64,000 nt of DNA from Ponticaulis koreensis DSM 19734 (GCF_000420665.1 NZ_ATVJ01000001.1:2117588-2181587), one strand, 5' to 3'; positions 1 to 8,312 are shown, counted from the stretch's first letter. Notes: generated by a model not told the origin, from the sequence alone. Made by a program: numbers and translations.

Positions 1-1
1 A

Positions 2-250
2 CCGGTTTCCGTTGCGCTGACTCGTCAGATGATGTGGCAGATGCTTGGTGCGGATCACCCGATGGAAGCGCATATCATCGATAGCCGCGCGATCTTCGAA
101 CGTGGCCGTACGCGCGATGCGAAAGAGGGTGTCACAAGCTTCCTTGAAAAACGTAAGCCTGAATATCCTGAGAAGGTGTCTGATGGTATCGCGCCGCACT
201 ATCCGTTCTATCCAGAGCGCAAATTCCGCTGGCCGGAAAAAGCTGAATAG
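2..250 (+). CDS. Enoyl-CoA hydratase/isomerase family protein, C-terminal part
   Basis: Only the last 82 codons are present, because the gene begins before the window. The visible end contains SVALTRQMMWQMLGADHP followed by a segment with IDSRAIFERGR and EGVTSFLEKR. This is the usual C-terminal helical region of crotonase-fold enoyl-CoA hydratases, where the EGV..FLEKR pattern closes the trimerisation domain. The family hydrates trans-2-enoyl-CoA esters in fatty acid beta-oxidation. The catalytic glutamates lie upstream and cannot be checked. A strong hairpin terminator follows the stop. Function is assigned on the tail only, so the exact substrate is unknown. Confidence 0.75.
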   Translation, partial: PVSVALTRQMMWQMLGADHPMEAHIIDSRAIFERGRTRDAKEGVTSFLEKRKPEYPEKVSDGIAPHYPFYPERKFRWPEKAE

Positions 251-270
251 TCAGTTGATGATATCAACGA

Positions 271-297
271 AAAGGCCTGCTTTTGCAGGCCTTTTTT
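271..297. terminator. Bidirectional Rho-independent terminator
   Basis: A perfect 10-bp stem (AAAGGCCTGC, loop TTTT, then its complement) is followed by a T run. It lies between two convergent genes and its right arm touches the last codon of the minus-strand VOC gene, so it can serve both. Confidence 0.85.
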
Positions 298-709
298 AAG
301 TCGCGAAGATCTGGTCGAAATTGCGGAATGTCTTGAATTCCAGCGCGGTGTTGCTGCCCGGTTCGCGGATGAAGAACGTACCTTGTTCGCCTACTTCCCC
401 CGCAAAGCGGATATAGGGACCAATCTCGAATGGCACGCCCCTGGCGTCTACGCGGTCGGCAAGCGCCTGCCAGTCATCCCATTGCATGATAATGCCGAAA
501 TGGAAGGCAGGCACCTGCTGTCCGTCCACCGGATTTTTGGCCGCCTCATCCATATCATCGACAAGATGGCTGGTGATCTGGTGACCGAAAAAGTCAAAAT
601 CCACCCAACGCTCGCTCGTCCGGCCAGTGCTCGCTCCGATCACTTCAGTCATGAAGGCTGACGTCTTTTCAAGATTGGCGGTCGGAAAGGCAAGGTGAAA
701 TGGTTGCAT
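296..709 (-). CDS. VOC family (glyoxalase/bleomycin-resistance fold) protein
   Basis: A cytosolic protein of 137 residues if translation starts at the internal ATG at 709 (MQPFHLAFPTANL). A longer in-frame extension to 775 has no typical leader and is less likely. The repeated beta-alpha-beta-beta-beta units of the VOC fold are visible: PFHLAFPTANLEKT near the start, HFGIIMQWDDW in the middle and an ALEFKTF strand near the end. These supply the His/His/Glu positions that bind metal in many members. VOC proteins include glyoxalase I, dioxygenases and resistance proteins. Nothing nearby fixes the substrate, so only the family is called. Confidence 0.8.
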   Translation of the reverse strand: MQPFHLAFPTANLEKTSAFMTEVIGASTGRTSERWVDFDFFGHQITSHLVDDMDEAAKNPVDGQQVPAFHFGIIMQWDDWQALADRVDARGVPFEIGPYIRFAGEVGEQGTFFIREPGSNTALEFKTFRNFDQIFAT

Positions 710-901
710 TGAAGGCGCGTCCTGCTGCGTTTGATATCCGTGCGATTCTATAGCGGCGAATCTGTCTGTCATCATGTTTCGATGGTTTTGCGCCAGTCTG
801 CAGAGCTATACTGCACAGGAGATAAACAGATAGGCGCAGGCATGCTTAACCGGCGTTTCTGAGCGTATCAGACATGTTTTGCTGTGAATAAGGGTTTGCA
901 C

Positions 902-951
902 CGGCAGGCTCTGCCGATTACAGAAATGTGTCGATCGGGCGGGAAACGCCC
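902..951 (+). other. Two tandem GC-rich hairpins in the nupC leader
   Basis: CGGCAG-GCT-CTGCCG at 902-916 and GGGCG-GGAAA-CGCCC at 937-951 lie just before the nupC ribosome binding site (AAGGA, about 961-964). Neither is followed by a T run, so they are not terminators. A role in mRNA structure or protein binding is possible but unproven. Confidence 0.4.
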
Positions 952-971
952 TGCGGGAAAAGGATTACGGT

Positions 972-2246
972 ATGGATTGGGGCTGGGATAACGCGCGGGC
1001 GCTGCTCGGGCTGGTGGTGATTGTTGGTATCGCCTGGGCTGTTTCTGAAAACCGGAAACTCTTTCCCTGGAAACTCGTACTGGGCGCGGTTGGTCTCCAG
1101 TTTGTGTTTGCGCTTCTTCTGTTTGCTGTTCCTCCAGTCCGCAACGTGCTGTTCAAAGCTAACGTCGTTGTCGATGGCCTTGAGAACGCAACCCGCTACG
1201 GTACAGGTTTTGTGTTCGGCTATATCGGCGACAATACGACCTTCCCGGTAGAGCAGGCGAATGCCAATCCGGCCTTCTTCTTCCAGATCCTTCCAATCGT
1301 TATCGTTGTCGCGGCTTTGTCAGCTATCCTCTGGCACTGGCGCATTCTACGCTGGGTGACCAAAGCCTTTGCCTTCATTTTCGCGAAAACCATGGGCCTT
1401 GGTGGTGCAACATCTCTGGCAGTATCTGCGAACATCTTTATGGGTATGACCGAAGCACCAGTCCTCGTAAAACCGTACATCAAAGGCATGACGCGTTCGG
1501 AAGTTTTCGTTCTGATGACGACCGGTTTTGCGACGATCGCCGGTTCCGTTCTCATCATCTACACGACCTTCCTGCAGCCGGTTATGGCGAACCCGCTCGC
1601 CCAGCTCCTGACGGCGTCTATTGTGGCTGCACCTGCGGCAGTCGCTCTCGCGTTGACGATGGTGCCTGAAACAGTGGCGATTTCCGACCGTGCGCACGAA
1701 CCGGACTTTGAATACGAATCCACAATGGACGCGTTTTCTTCTGGTGCCAGCACAGGTCTTCAGATCGTTTTGAACATCGCGACCATGCTGATCGCAGCGC
1801 TCGCGCTTCTTTTCATGGTGAATGCCGCCCTTGGCGCCGCGCCGGATGTGAATGGCGAGGCGCTATCTATTCAGCGTATTCTCGGCTGGATATTCATGCC
1901 ACTCATGTACATGACGGGTGTACCGATGGAGGAAGCCGCGAAAGCTGGTTCTCTGATGGGAATCAAAACGGTTCTGACCGAGTTTGTTGCCTTCCTAGAT
2001 CTTGCGAACACGCCTGCAGATCAACTGTCTGACCGCTCACGCATTATCGTCGCGCACGCGATTTGCGGCTTCGCGAATTTCGGCTCTATCGGTATTCTGA
2101 TTGGTGGTCTCACCATCATTGCTCCGGAACGCCGTGACACATTCCTCAGCCTGTCATGGAAGACACTTCTGGCCGGTACGCTCGCAACATGCATGAGCGC
2201 ATGCATTGCCGGTGCGTTGCCAGCATCACTTTTCCTTGGTGGCTGA
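972..2246 (+). CDS. nupC: Concentrative nucleoside transporter, NupC/CNT family
   Basis: An inner-membrane symporter of 424 residues importing nucleosides with H+ or Na+. Hydrophobic segments cover most of the protein: residues 9-25, 35-52, about 90-115, and several after residue 160. The CNT signature region is present as FMGMTEAPVLVKPYI (about 156-170), which corresponds to the nucleoside-binding G-x-S/T-E-x-P loop. A second conserved region, MTGVPMEEAAKAGSLMG, corresponds to the later substrate loop, and GFANFGSIGIL lies near the end. Length matches the family (about 400-420). A TonB-dependent receptor begins about 116 bases downstream on the same strand, suggesting a joint outer- and inner-membrane uptake route. 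The ATG at 972 follows an AAGGA ribosome binding site. Confidence 0.9.
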   Translation: MDWGWDNARALLGLVVIVGIAWAVSENRKLFPWKLVLGAVGLQFVFALLLFAVPPVRNVLFKANVVVDGLENATRYGTGFVFGYIGDNTTFPVEQANANPAFFFQILPIVIVVAALSAILWHWRILRWVTKAFAFIFAKTMGLGGATSLAVSANIFMGMTEAPVLVKPYIKGMTRSEVFVLMTTGFATIAGSVLIIYTTFLQPVMANPLAQLLTASIVAAPAAVALALTMVPETVAISDRAHEPDFEYESTMDAFSSGASTGLQIVLNIATMLIAALALLFMVNAALGAAPDVNGEALSIQRILGWIFMPLMYMTGVPMEEAAKAGSLMGIKTVLTEFVAFLDLANTPADQLSDRSRIIVAHAICGFANFGSIGILIGGLTIIAPERRDTFLSLSWKTLLAGTLATCMSACIAGALPASLFLGG

Positions 2247-2362
2247 TCTGCAACGCTGTGAATGAAGTTGGGTAGAGTTCACTCTATCCAGCTTGATTAT
2301 TGCGCGACAGGGATACAGATACATCTCATGACGCCCTAAAAACGGGTGAAGGGAGGAAGTCT

Positions 2363-4390
2363 ATGTCGCGTTTGGTCCATCTTCTTGGTGCAGGTTCAGC
2401 TCTGGCACTCGGTCTTGTAATGCCTCAGGCATTTGCTCAGGATGCAGAAGATCAGTCATTGCTGCCTCGCGTCGTTGTCGACGGAGATCGCCTTGAAACG
2501 GACCCTGGCTCCGTATCATTCATCGACGAAGATTTGGTAGCTGAGACGCTTGCAGATCACCCTGCCGAAATTCTGAACACCCTGCCGGGCGTAAATATCC
2601 ATACCAATTCCGGTCAGGAGCATTTGATCGCAATTCGCTCCCCGGTGCTGAATGGTGGAGCCGGGCAGGGTAGTTTCCTCGTTTTGCAAAATGGCGTTCC
2701 TACGCGGTCACCTGCGTTCGGAAACGTGAATATGCTGTTCGAAACGCATCATGAAATCGCTGACTCTATTGGCGTAGTACGTGGTCCGGGCTCAGCGGCC
2801 TACGGCTCAAACGCGGTGCACGGCGTGGTAGACCTCTATCTGCCATCAACAGAAACAATCGGTACAGATTTCACTATAAGCACATCGACCCTTTCTCGCA
2901 CGCGCGGTGATATCGTGACGGGAAATGGTAGTCAGGTTCTTGGCCTGTCCGTTCAACATGATGCAGGCTGGCGTGATGACACGAGCGTTGACCAGCAAAA
3001 ACTTTATCTGGCGACAGCGGTAGAGTTTGCGGGATGGTCCGGGCAGGCATGGCTGTCGGCCATGAACCTCAATCAGGAAACGGGCGGCTTCATTCAGGGC
3101 TTTGAAGCGTATGAGGACGAGGACGTTTCAGAAAGCAATCCAAATCCCGAAGCATTCCGTGACGCGCAATTCGCCATGGCAGCTATCGAATTGGGCCGTT
3201 CTTTCGGTGACTACGTTGTGGATGTGACGCCTTATGTGCGCTGGCAGGAAATGGAGTTCCGGCAGCACTTCCTGCCTTACAAGGGTTTTGAGGAGAACAG
3301 TCATTCCGCCTTCGGTGTTATGGGCGATGTGACCCGCAGTTATGAAGACCTGCGCTGGACGATTGGTGGTATGGTCGACGCGGCGAGCGGTGATCTGCTT
3401 GAAACACAGCCCGCGCCATTTGGCTTCTTCCCCGGCGATAGCCGTTTTCCAGTCGGCGTGCACTATGATTACACGGTTGATACGCTGGCTTTCGCGCTCT
3501 GGGGTGAGCTGGAATACGAAATCAGTGATAATATTCGGGTTCTGACGGGACTTCGCGCCGAAACGCATGATTATGATTACGCGACGCGCGCACCTGCTGG
3601 CATAAATGGCCGCTTTAACGTGCCTGCAAACCGGTCTGACAGTTTTGATCTGGTGACGCCAAAACTCGGCATCATCTGGGATGATGCCATCGGCAATGTG
3701 GCGCTATATGCGAACTATGCACGTGGCCAACGAGCGCCGCAGGCATCTGACCTTTACCGTCTGCAAAGCCTGCAAACGGTAGGCGAGGTGAAATCCGAAA
3801 CGCTGGACAGCCTCGAAATTGGTGCACGTGGCGCCGTGTTAGATGGCCGCCTTTATTTTGATGTCGCCGCCTATGTGATGGAGAAGGAGAATTACTTCTT
3901 CCGTGATGCGCAGGGGCTCAACGTGATTGGCGGTCGTACGGACCACGCAGGCATTGAGGGACAGGCAAGCTTTGAGCTGACTGACACGGTAACGGTGTCT
4001 GGTAACCTCAGCTGGGCTGATCACACATATGCGTTCGACCGTGCGGCAAATGGCATTGTGGATGGCAATCAGATCGACTCAGCACCGGAATGGCTTGGTG
4101 ATCTGCGCATTGCCTGGGCCCCGACGGAGCGGTTCGATGCCAGTCTGAGCGTTGAATATGTTGGTGAGTACTTCACGAATGAAGCGAATACGGCAAGCTA
4201 TGATGGACACACCGTTGCGTCTGCGCGTGCAAACTATGATCTGACCGACCAGCTTGAAGCCTTCGTGATCATCCGAAACCTGACAGACGATCGGTATGCC
4301 GATCGGGCTGATTTCGCATTCGGCAATCACCGGTATTTCCCGGGCGAACCGATGAATGCAACATTCGGCGTGCGGGCGTCCTTCGATTAA
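2363..4390 (+). CDS. TonB-dependent receptor, possibly for nucleosides
   Basis: An outer-membrane active-transport barrel of 675 residues. The start is set at 2363 because GGGAGGAAG precedes this ATG and a signal peptide follows immediately (MSRLVHLLGAGSALALG, cleavage after AFAQ). The plug domain is visible about residues 35-160: ETLADHPAEILNTLPGVNIH, then IGVVRGPGSAAYGSNAVHGVVDL, the canonical plug motif. The C-terminal half is a beta-barrel with many aromatic strands and the conserved LTDDRYADR and PGEPMNATFGVRASFD ending. It follows nupC directly with no terminator seen between them. Nucleoside or nucleotide transport is therefore a context inference; the sequence alone shows only the receptor family. 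Confidence 0.88.
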   Translation: MSRLVHLLGAGSALALGLVMPQAFAQDAEDQSLLPRVVVDGDRLETDPGSVSFIDEDLVAETLADHPAEILNTLPGVNIHTNSGQEHLIAIRSPVLNGGAGQGSFLVLQNGVPTRSPAFGNVNMLFETHHEIADSIGVVRGPGSAAYGSNAVHGVVDLYLPSTETIGTDFTISTSTLSRTRGDIVTGNGSQVLGLSVQHDAGWRDDTSVDQQKLYLATAVEFAGWSGQAWLSAMNLNQETGGFIQGFEAYEDEDVSESNPNPEAFRDAQFAMAAIELGRSFGDYVVDVTPYVRWQEMEFRQHFLPYKGFEENSHSAFGVMGDVTRSYEDLRWTIGGMVDAASGDLLETQPAPFGFFPGDSRFPVGVHYDYTVDTLAFALWGELEYEISDNIRVLTGLRAETHDYDYATRAPAGINGRFNVPANRSDSFDLVTPKLGIIWDDAIGNVALYANYARGQRAPQASDLYRLQSLQTVGEVKSETLDSLEIGARGAVLDGRLYFDVAAYVMEKENYFFRDAQGLNVIGGRTDHAGIEGQASFELTDTVTVSGNLSWADHTYAFDRAANGIVDGNQIDSAPEWLGDLRIAWAPTERFDASLSVEYVGEYFTNEANTASYDGHTVASARANYDLTDQLEAFVIIRNLTDDRYADRADFAFGNHRYFPGEPMNATFGVRASFD

Positions 4391-4459
4391 CGCTGCGTGA
4401 CGGGTTGAAAAACTTCACGTCCGGACCGACTGTCTAATCAGTCACTGGGAGTGAAACAT

Positions 4460-5080
4460 ATGAAATTATATAGTGCCAAAGGCGCACCGAATCCGGATCG
4501 CGTAACCTTCTTCCTGAAAGAGAAGGGCAAGCTTGATGAGGTTGAAATCATCGAGCTCGCGCTTCTGGAAGGTGAGCACCGCAGTTCAGACTATAAGTCT
4601 GTGAACGAGTTGGCGCGCGTGCCATCACTAAAGCTGGATGATGGCACTGTGATTGGCGAAAGCCGCGCCATCTGTACTTACCTGGAGAGTATTTTTCCCG
4701 AGCCTAACCTGATGGGGCGTGATGGGCTGGAACGCGCGCAGATCGAGATGTGGGATCGCCGTGTCGAACTCATGCTGATGATGTCGATCGCAGGCTGGTT
4801 CCGTCATGGCCACCCACGCGCTGCGGCTCTGGAAGCAAAGCAGTCTAAAGAGTGGTCCGAGATGTCAGAAGCGCAGACGCTCAAAACGGCTGATTATTTC
4901 GACCGTGTTCTGGAGCGGACCGAGTTCGTTGCTGGTGACCGTTTCACCAATGCCGATATCACACTGTTTATTTGCATGAATTTCGGTCTGTACATGCGCT
5001 GTAAGCTCTGGGAAGGGCGGCCTAATCTGTCTCGTTGGTTTGAGGCGATGCAGGCGCGCCCTATGGCGACTAAAGCCTAG
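4460..5080 (+). CDS. Glutathione S-transferase family protein
   Basis: A cytosolic protein of 206 residues. The ATG at 4460 (MKLYSAKGAPNPDRV) lies 8 bases after GGGAG. The N-terminal thioredoxin-like domain shows the beta1 strand and catalytic loop (APNPDRV), the cis-Pro strand RVPSLKLDDGTVIGES and the glutathione-binding E-S-R motif, followed by ICTYLE. The C-terminal all-helical domain contains FTNADITLFICMNF, the N-capping box of GSTs. Such proteins conjugate or reduce electrophiles with glutathione. The 3' end overlaps the convergent thioesterase gene by 4 bases. No substrate can be read from the context. Confidence 0.87.
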   Translation: MKLYSAKGAPNPDRVTFFLKEKGKLDEVEIIELALLEGEHRSSDYKSVNELARVPSLKLDDGTVIGESRAICTYLESIFPEPNLMGRDGLERAQIEMWDRRVELMLMMSIAGWFRHGHPRAAALEAKQSKEWSEMSEAQTLKTADYFDRVLERTEFVAGDRFTNADITLFICMNFGLYMRCKLWEGRPNLSRWFEAMQARPMATKA

Positions 5081-5517
5081 CTGTTTGGCCGCTTGCGCAG
5101 GATTTTGATCGTTCCAGAGAAATTGAGGCAGGGCGTTCCGTTGGCGGTGACGACACCGCGTACAAACACAACCGAGCGGCCTGCTTTCAGAACTTCGCCG
5201 CGCACCTCCATAAGGTCGCCGACGGACGCGGCGCTGAGGAATTCCGAATTCATTGAGAGCGTCACGCCCGGTGTTTCGTCATTGATGATTTCATCGGTGA
5301 TGACGAATAGTCCGAAATCGGCGAACGACATCATGCAGCCGCCATGCATATTGCCGTGGCCGTTCATGTGGCGTGGCTCTGCGCGGAAGGCGCCGACCAT
5401 TTCGCCATTGTCGTCTTTCTTCATATAGAACGGACCGACCAGCTGGGATTCATAGGCGTCGCCCTCCCAATAATGCCAGCCTGCAAATTCACCCTCGGTC
5501 TTTAGTGTATACCCCAT
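5077..5517 (-). CDS. PaaI-type hotdog-fold thioesterase
   Basis: 146 residues, the usual size for single-domain hotdog thioesterases. The motif GHGNMHGGCMMSFADF (about residues 54-69) is the HGG-containing active-site helix of the PaaI/YbgC-like group, where an Asp or Glu further along the long helix completes catalysis. Later strands include GVTLSMNSEFLSAA and GDLMEVRGEVLKAGRSVVFVRG, typical of the central sheet. The enzyme would hydrolyse an acyl-CoA thioester in the cytosol. An acyl-CoA dehydrogenase lies 0.8 kb away but on the other strand, so a shared pathway is only suggestive. Confidence 0.86.
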   Translation of the reverse strand: MGYTLKTEGEFAGWHYWEGDAYESQLVGPFYMKKDDNGEMVGAFRAEPRHMNGHGNMHGGCMMSFADFGLFVITDEIINDETPGVTLSMNSEFLSAASVGDLMEVRGEVLKAGRSVVFVRGVVTANGTPCLNFSGTIKILRKRPNS

Positions 5518-5584
5518 AGAAAACGGCCCTGTTCGTTAGAATCAGGACCGTCTTTAAGTTCTCAAAAGAGTGAGGTCTAGGCCT

Positions 5585-6169
5585 CTAACGGATCTGGCGA
5601 ACCTGACCGCCGCCAATCACGCTGCGGTTTACCTCAGGAGAGCCGATATAGCCGATTTCGCCGCCGCCAATGATGGAGACATTGAGCTCTGTCGCTGCCG
5701 CTACGTCAATTTCACCGCCGCCAACAATAGAGATATTCACTTCGTTTGCCTGAACGGAGCGCGCATCAATGTCGCCGCCACCGACGAGGGCAATGTTCAG
5801 CTCGTTTGTATTCGGGAAGTCGCCATCAATCATCATGTCGCCACCGCCAGTGATCGCGATGTTGTCGATAGATGGAAGAGTGACCACAATTGTGTCTGCG
5901 TGGTTGTCGCGGCACTGACGGTCGCATTCAAGAACCAGCGTGTCGCCATCCAGGCCCAAAAGCCAGCCTTGCGCTTCAGCTTCCTGATTCACAGCGAAGG
6001 TACGACCGTGCTGGATGTGGACGTCGCCACCACCACGAAGTTCGAGTCCATCAAAATTTGATTGAGTAATATTTTGGGAGCCCACAAGATCAAGATCGTC
6101 GTCGTCAGCATTGATGACGATACAGCCGGACAGGAGTGTGGCAGCGAGCAGAATTGGAATGAGTTTCAT
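5585..6169 (-). CDS. GIN-domain (DUF2807-like) lipoprotein with GGG repeats
   Basis: A predicted lipoprotein of 194 residues. It starts at 6169, where a type II signal peptide begins (MKLIPILLAATLLSGC; lipid attachment at Cys16). The rest is a repetitive beta structure. The tripeptide GGG followed by D, E or Q recurs at residues 46, 108, 130, 150, 168 and 186, each in a strand such as IVGGGEIDV or IIGGGEIGY. The late repeats are spaced 22, 20, 18 and 18 residues apart. This pattern is that of the putative auto-transporter adhesin, head GIN domain family, whose function is not settled. Two cysteines (82 and 86) lie in the non-repetitive stretch. The gene is divergent from an acyl-CoA dehydrogenase gene across a palindrome-rich spacer. 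Confidence 0.8.
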   Translation of the reverse strand: MKLIPILLAATLLSGCIVINADDDDLDLVGSQNITQSNFDGLELRGGGDVHIQHGRTFAVNQEAEAQGWLLGLDGDTLVLECDRQCRDNHADTIVVTLPSIDNIAITGGGDMMIDGDFPNTNELNIALVGGGDIDARSVQANEVNISIVGGGEIDVAAATELNVSIIGGGEIGYIGSPEVNRSVIGGGQVRQIR

Positions 6170-6188
6170 CAGTGGTCTCCGAATTATT

Positions 6189-6304
6189 GAAAAACGATGC
6201 ATCGATTATCGTTTTTCGGCAAGTGAAAACATTTTCACGTTTAATCCGGGCCGCCTTTCCCATTGTCATATTATGCCTGCAGTTCTAGTTAGTGTCCGAC
6301 ACTA
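6189..6304. promoter_or_regulatory. Three palindromes in a divergent promoter region
   Basis: The spacer between the GIN lipoprotein (start 6169) and the acyl-CoA dehydrogenase (start 6348) has three perfect inverted repeats. They are GAAAAACGAT with a 9-base centre (6189-6217), GTGAAAA-CA-TTTTCAC (6223-6238) and TAGTGTC-C-GACACTA (6290-6304). They look like operator sites for dimeric regulators. The regulator is not identified. Confidence 0.5.
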
Positions 6305-6347
6305 TATCAAAGTCGCTATATAAAAGTTGCGCGGGAGAAACACGTAA

Positions 6348-7508
6348 ATGGCATATGATCAGGAAACACGGGATGCGCTGATTGAGATGGTTCGTCGTTT
6401 CGTCGACGAGCAGTGCAAACCGATTGAAGGTCAGGTTGCTGAAGAAGACGCTGTTCCAAAGGACGTCGTTGACGGCATGAAAGAGCTCGGCCTGTTTGGT
6501 ATTTCCATTCCTGAAGAGTTTGGCGGCCTTGGCCTCAACATGGAAGAAGAAGTGCTTGTCGCGCTTGAGCTCGGCCAGACATCTCCTGCATTCCGTTCCG
6601 TCGCGGGTACAAATATCGGTATCGGTTCTCAGGGTCTCGTCATGTGGGGCAATGACGAACAGAAAGCGCAATGGCTGCCGAAAATCGCAAGCGGCGAGAT
6701 TATCACTTCATTCTGTCTCACAGAGCCTGAAGCCGGTTCTGATGCGGGTAGCGTGAAGACGCGTGCTGAACGTGATGGCGATCATTACATTCTGAACGGT
6801 ACAAAGCGTTACATCACAAACGCAAACAAAGCCGACCTTCTGACGGTTATGGCGCGTACTGATCAGAACACACCAGGCGGCAAGGGCCTGTCGTCTTTCC
6901 TCGTTGAAACGACAACTCCAGGCGTGACGATTGGTAAGCCTGAGAAGAAAATGGGCCAGCAGGGCGCGCACGTTTGTGATGTGATCTTCGACAATGCGCG
7001 CGTGCCAGTCGCGAACCGCCTCGGCGGAGAGGGAGACGGCTTCAAAGTCGCTATGTCTGTGTTGGACCGTGGTCGTTTGCACATTTCAGCGGTTTGTACC
7101 GGCGTAGCTGAGCGCCTGATCTCCGAAATGACAAACTATGCTGTCGAGCGTAAACAGTTTGGTGAGCCGATTGCGAACCATCAGCTGGTTCAGGCGATGA
7201 TGGCGGACAGCTATGCTGAAGCTTATGCGGCTCGTTGCATGGTGCTGGATGCGGCGCAAAAGCGGGACCGCGGCGAGAACGTAACACTGCTGGCGGCAAG
7301 CTGTAAGATGTTTGCGTCAGAAATGGTGGGCCGTGTGGCTGACCGGGCCGTGCAGGTCTTCGGCGGCGCAGGCTATATCGCTGATTACGGGATTGAGCGT
7401 TTCTACCGCGATGTTCGTATCTTCCGTCTCTATGAAGGTACAACACAAATCCAGCAGATCGTTATCGGTCGTGGCCTCGCGAAACTGGCTAAAGACGGCC
7501 AGATCTAA
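6348..7508 (+). CDS. Acyl-CoA dehydrogenase
   Basis: 386 residues, the standard length for the FAD-dependent family that forms trans-2-enoyl-CoA in beta-oxidation or amino acid catabolism. In order: the N-terminal helical domain, with LFGISIPEEFGGLGL about residues 49-63; the central beta domain, with TSFCLTEPEAGSD (FAD and substrate contact) and RYITNA; and the C-terminal helical domain, with ERKQFGEPIANHQ and FGGAGYIADYGIERFYRDVRI. The catalytic glutamate is in RLYEGTTQIQQ near residue 366. The ATG follows GCGGGAGA. A strong terminator follows. Chain length or branched-chain specificity cannot be read by eye. Confidence 0.93.
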   Translation: MAYDQETRDALIEMVRRFVDEQCKPIEGQVAEEDAVPKDVVDGMKELGLFGISIPEEFGGLGLNMEEEVLVALELGQTSPAFRSVAGTNIGIGSQGLVMWGNDEQKAQWLPKIASGEIITSFCLTEPEAGSDAGSVKTRAERDGDHYILNGTKRYITNANKADLLTVMARTDQNTPGGKGLSSFLVETTTPGVTIGKPEKKMGQQGAHVCDVIFDNARVPVANRLGGEGDGFKVAMSVLDRGRLHISAVCTGVAERLISEMTNYAVERKQFGEPIANHQLVQAMMADSYAEAYAARCMVLDAAQKRDRGENVTLLAASCKMFASEMVGRVADRAVQVFGGAGYIADYGIERFYRDVRIFRLYEGTTQIQQIVIGRGLAKLAKDGQI

Positions 7509-7531
7509 CAGTCAGGCAGTCTGAATTGGAC

Positions 7532-7557
7532 AAGGGGAGCTTCGGCTCCCCTTTTTT
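7532..7557 (+). terminator. Rho-independent terminator of the acyl-CoA dehydrogenase gene
   Basis: A 9-bp stem AAGGGGAGC with a TTCG tetraloop and its complement, then a T run ending at 7557. Confidence 0.9.
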
Positions 7558-7571
7558 GTTCCAACTCTGGA

Positions 7572-7832
7572 TCAAGAGTTTGGTCCATCGCCAATCATTC
7601 CACCGAACAGAATGACCAAGAAGACGACTAGTAGCGCCAGATAAATCCAGATTGATGGATCACCGCGACCGCCATCACCTGCTTCTCCCGTTGCTTCTGC
7701 CGCTTCGGTCGTGTGTGTGCCTATCGTGAATGACCGACCGTCTCTGGAAACGCCCGACTTTCGTTTCATAAAACGTGCTCGACGCGCACGCATGCGATCG
7801 TAGACTTCTTTATTCTTGTTGTGTTTCAACAT
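7572..7832 (-). CDS. Small basic protein with one C-terminal membrane segment
   Basis: A protein of 86 residues if it starts at the ATG at 7832, which has GGGAG upstream. A longer frame to 7910 lacks a good leader. The N-terminal half is very basic (YDRMRARRARFMKRK). A Gly/Ala/Thr-rich stretch follows, and then a single hydrophobic helix WIYLALLVVFLVILFGGMI close to the C-terminus, giving a tail-anchored look. I do not recognise a family. Its role is unknown, and it stands alone between two terminators. Confidence 0.6.
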   Translation of the reverse strand: MLKHNKNKEVYDRMRARRARFMKRKSGVSRDGRSFTIGTHTTEAAEATGEAGDGGRGDPSIWIYLALLVVFLVILFGGMIGDGPNS

Positions 7833-7940
7833 CGAGCTCCCAGCCGATGCCGCCGTACCCCTACGAGCGTTACATAAGTGTAATCTGAGTTGTGTTGGGT
7901 GAATTAGCAAGTCCTGGGTGAGAGATTTCGGCGGGTGAGC

Positions 7941-7971
7941 AAAGAAAAAGCCCGACGCTGGGCCGGGCTTT
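7941..7971 (-). terminator. Rho-independent terminator of hspQ
   Basis: An 8-bp stem (AAAGCCCG and its complement, 9-base loop). On the minus strand it is followed by CTTTTTCTTT, just after the hspQ stop. Confidence 0.8.
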
Positions 7972-7982
7972 GTTTCGTCAGA

Positions 7983-8312
7983 TTAGTTAGCCAGTTCCGG
8001 CCGGACCCTATAAGCTTGTCCATCCTGCTCCATGAAAATCTCGCTGATTTGTGGATGGTCAACAGGGCCGCCATCAGCGTCATCCAGCAAGTTTTGTTCG
8101 GAGACATAAGCCACGTAATGGCTTTGCTCGTTTTCCGCGAGCAGATGATAGAAGGGCTGGTCCTTGCTCGGACGTACATTCTCCGGAATGGATTCCCACC
8201 ACTCGTCGGAGTTGGAGAATTCCGGGTCGACGTCAAAGATCACGCCTCGGAAAGGGTAGAGACGGTGCTTGACGACCTGGCCGATCTGAAATTTTGCCAT
8301 GCGATCTGTCAT
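7983..8312 (-). CDS. hspQ: Heat-shock protein HspQ (YccV-like hemimethylated-DNA-binding family)
   Basis: 109 residues from the ATG at 8312 (MTDRMAKFQIGQ); a second ATG lies four codons later. The signature of the family is visible: KFQIGQVVKHRLYPFRGVIFDVDPEF, whose key residues are the F/Y-R-G-V-I-F-D-V-D core, then PFYHLLAENEQ..YVAYVSEQNL. In enterobacteria HspQ is a small heat-shock factor that influences Lon-dependent proteolysis and was first described as a hemimethylated oriC binding protein. Which role applies here cannot be seen. It is divergent from ppx. Confidence 0.9.
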   Translation of the reverse strand: MTDRMAKFQIGQVVKHRLYPFRGVIFDVDPEFSNSDEWWESIPENVRPSKDQPFYHLLAENEQSHYVAYVSEQNLLDDADGGPVDHPQISEIFMEQDGQAYRVRPELAN

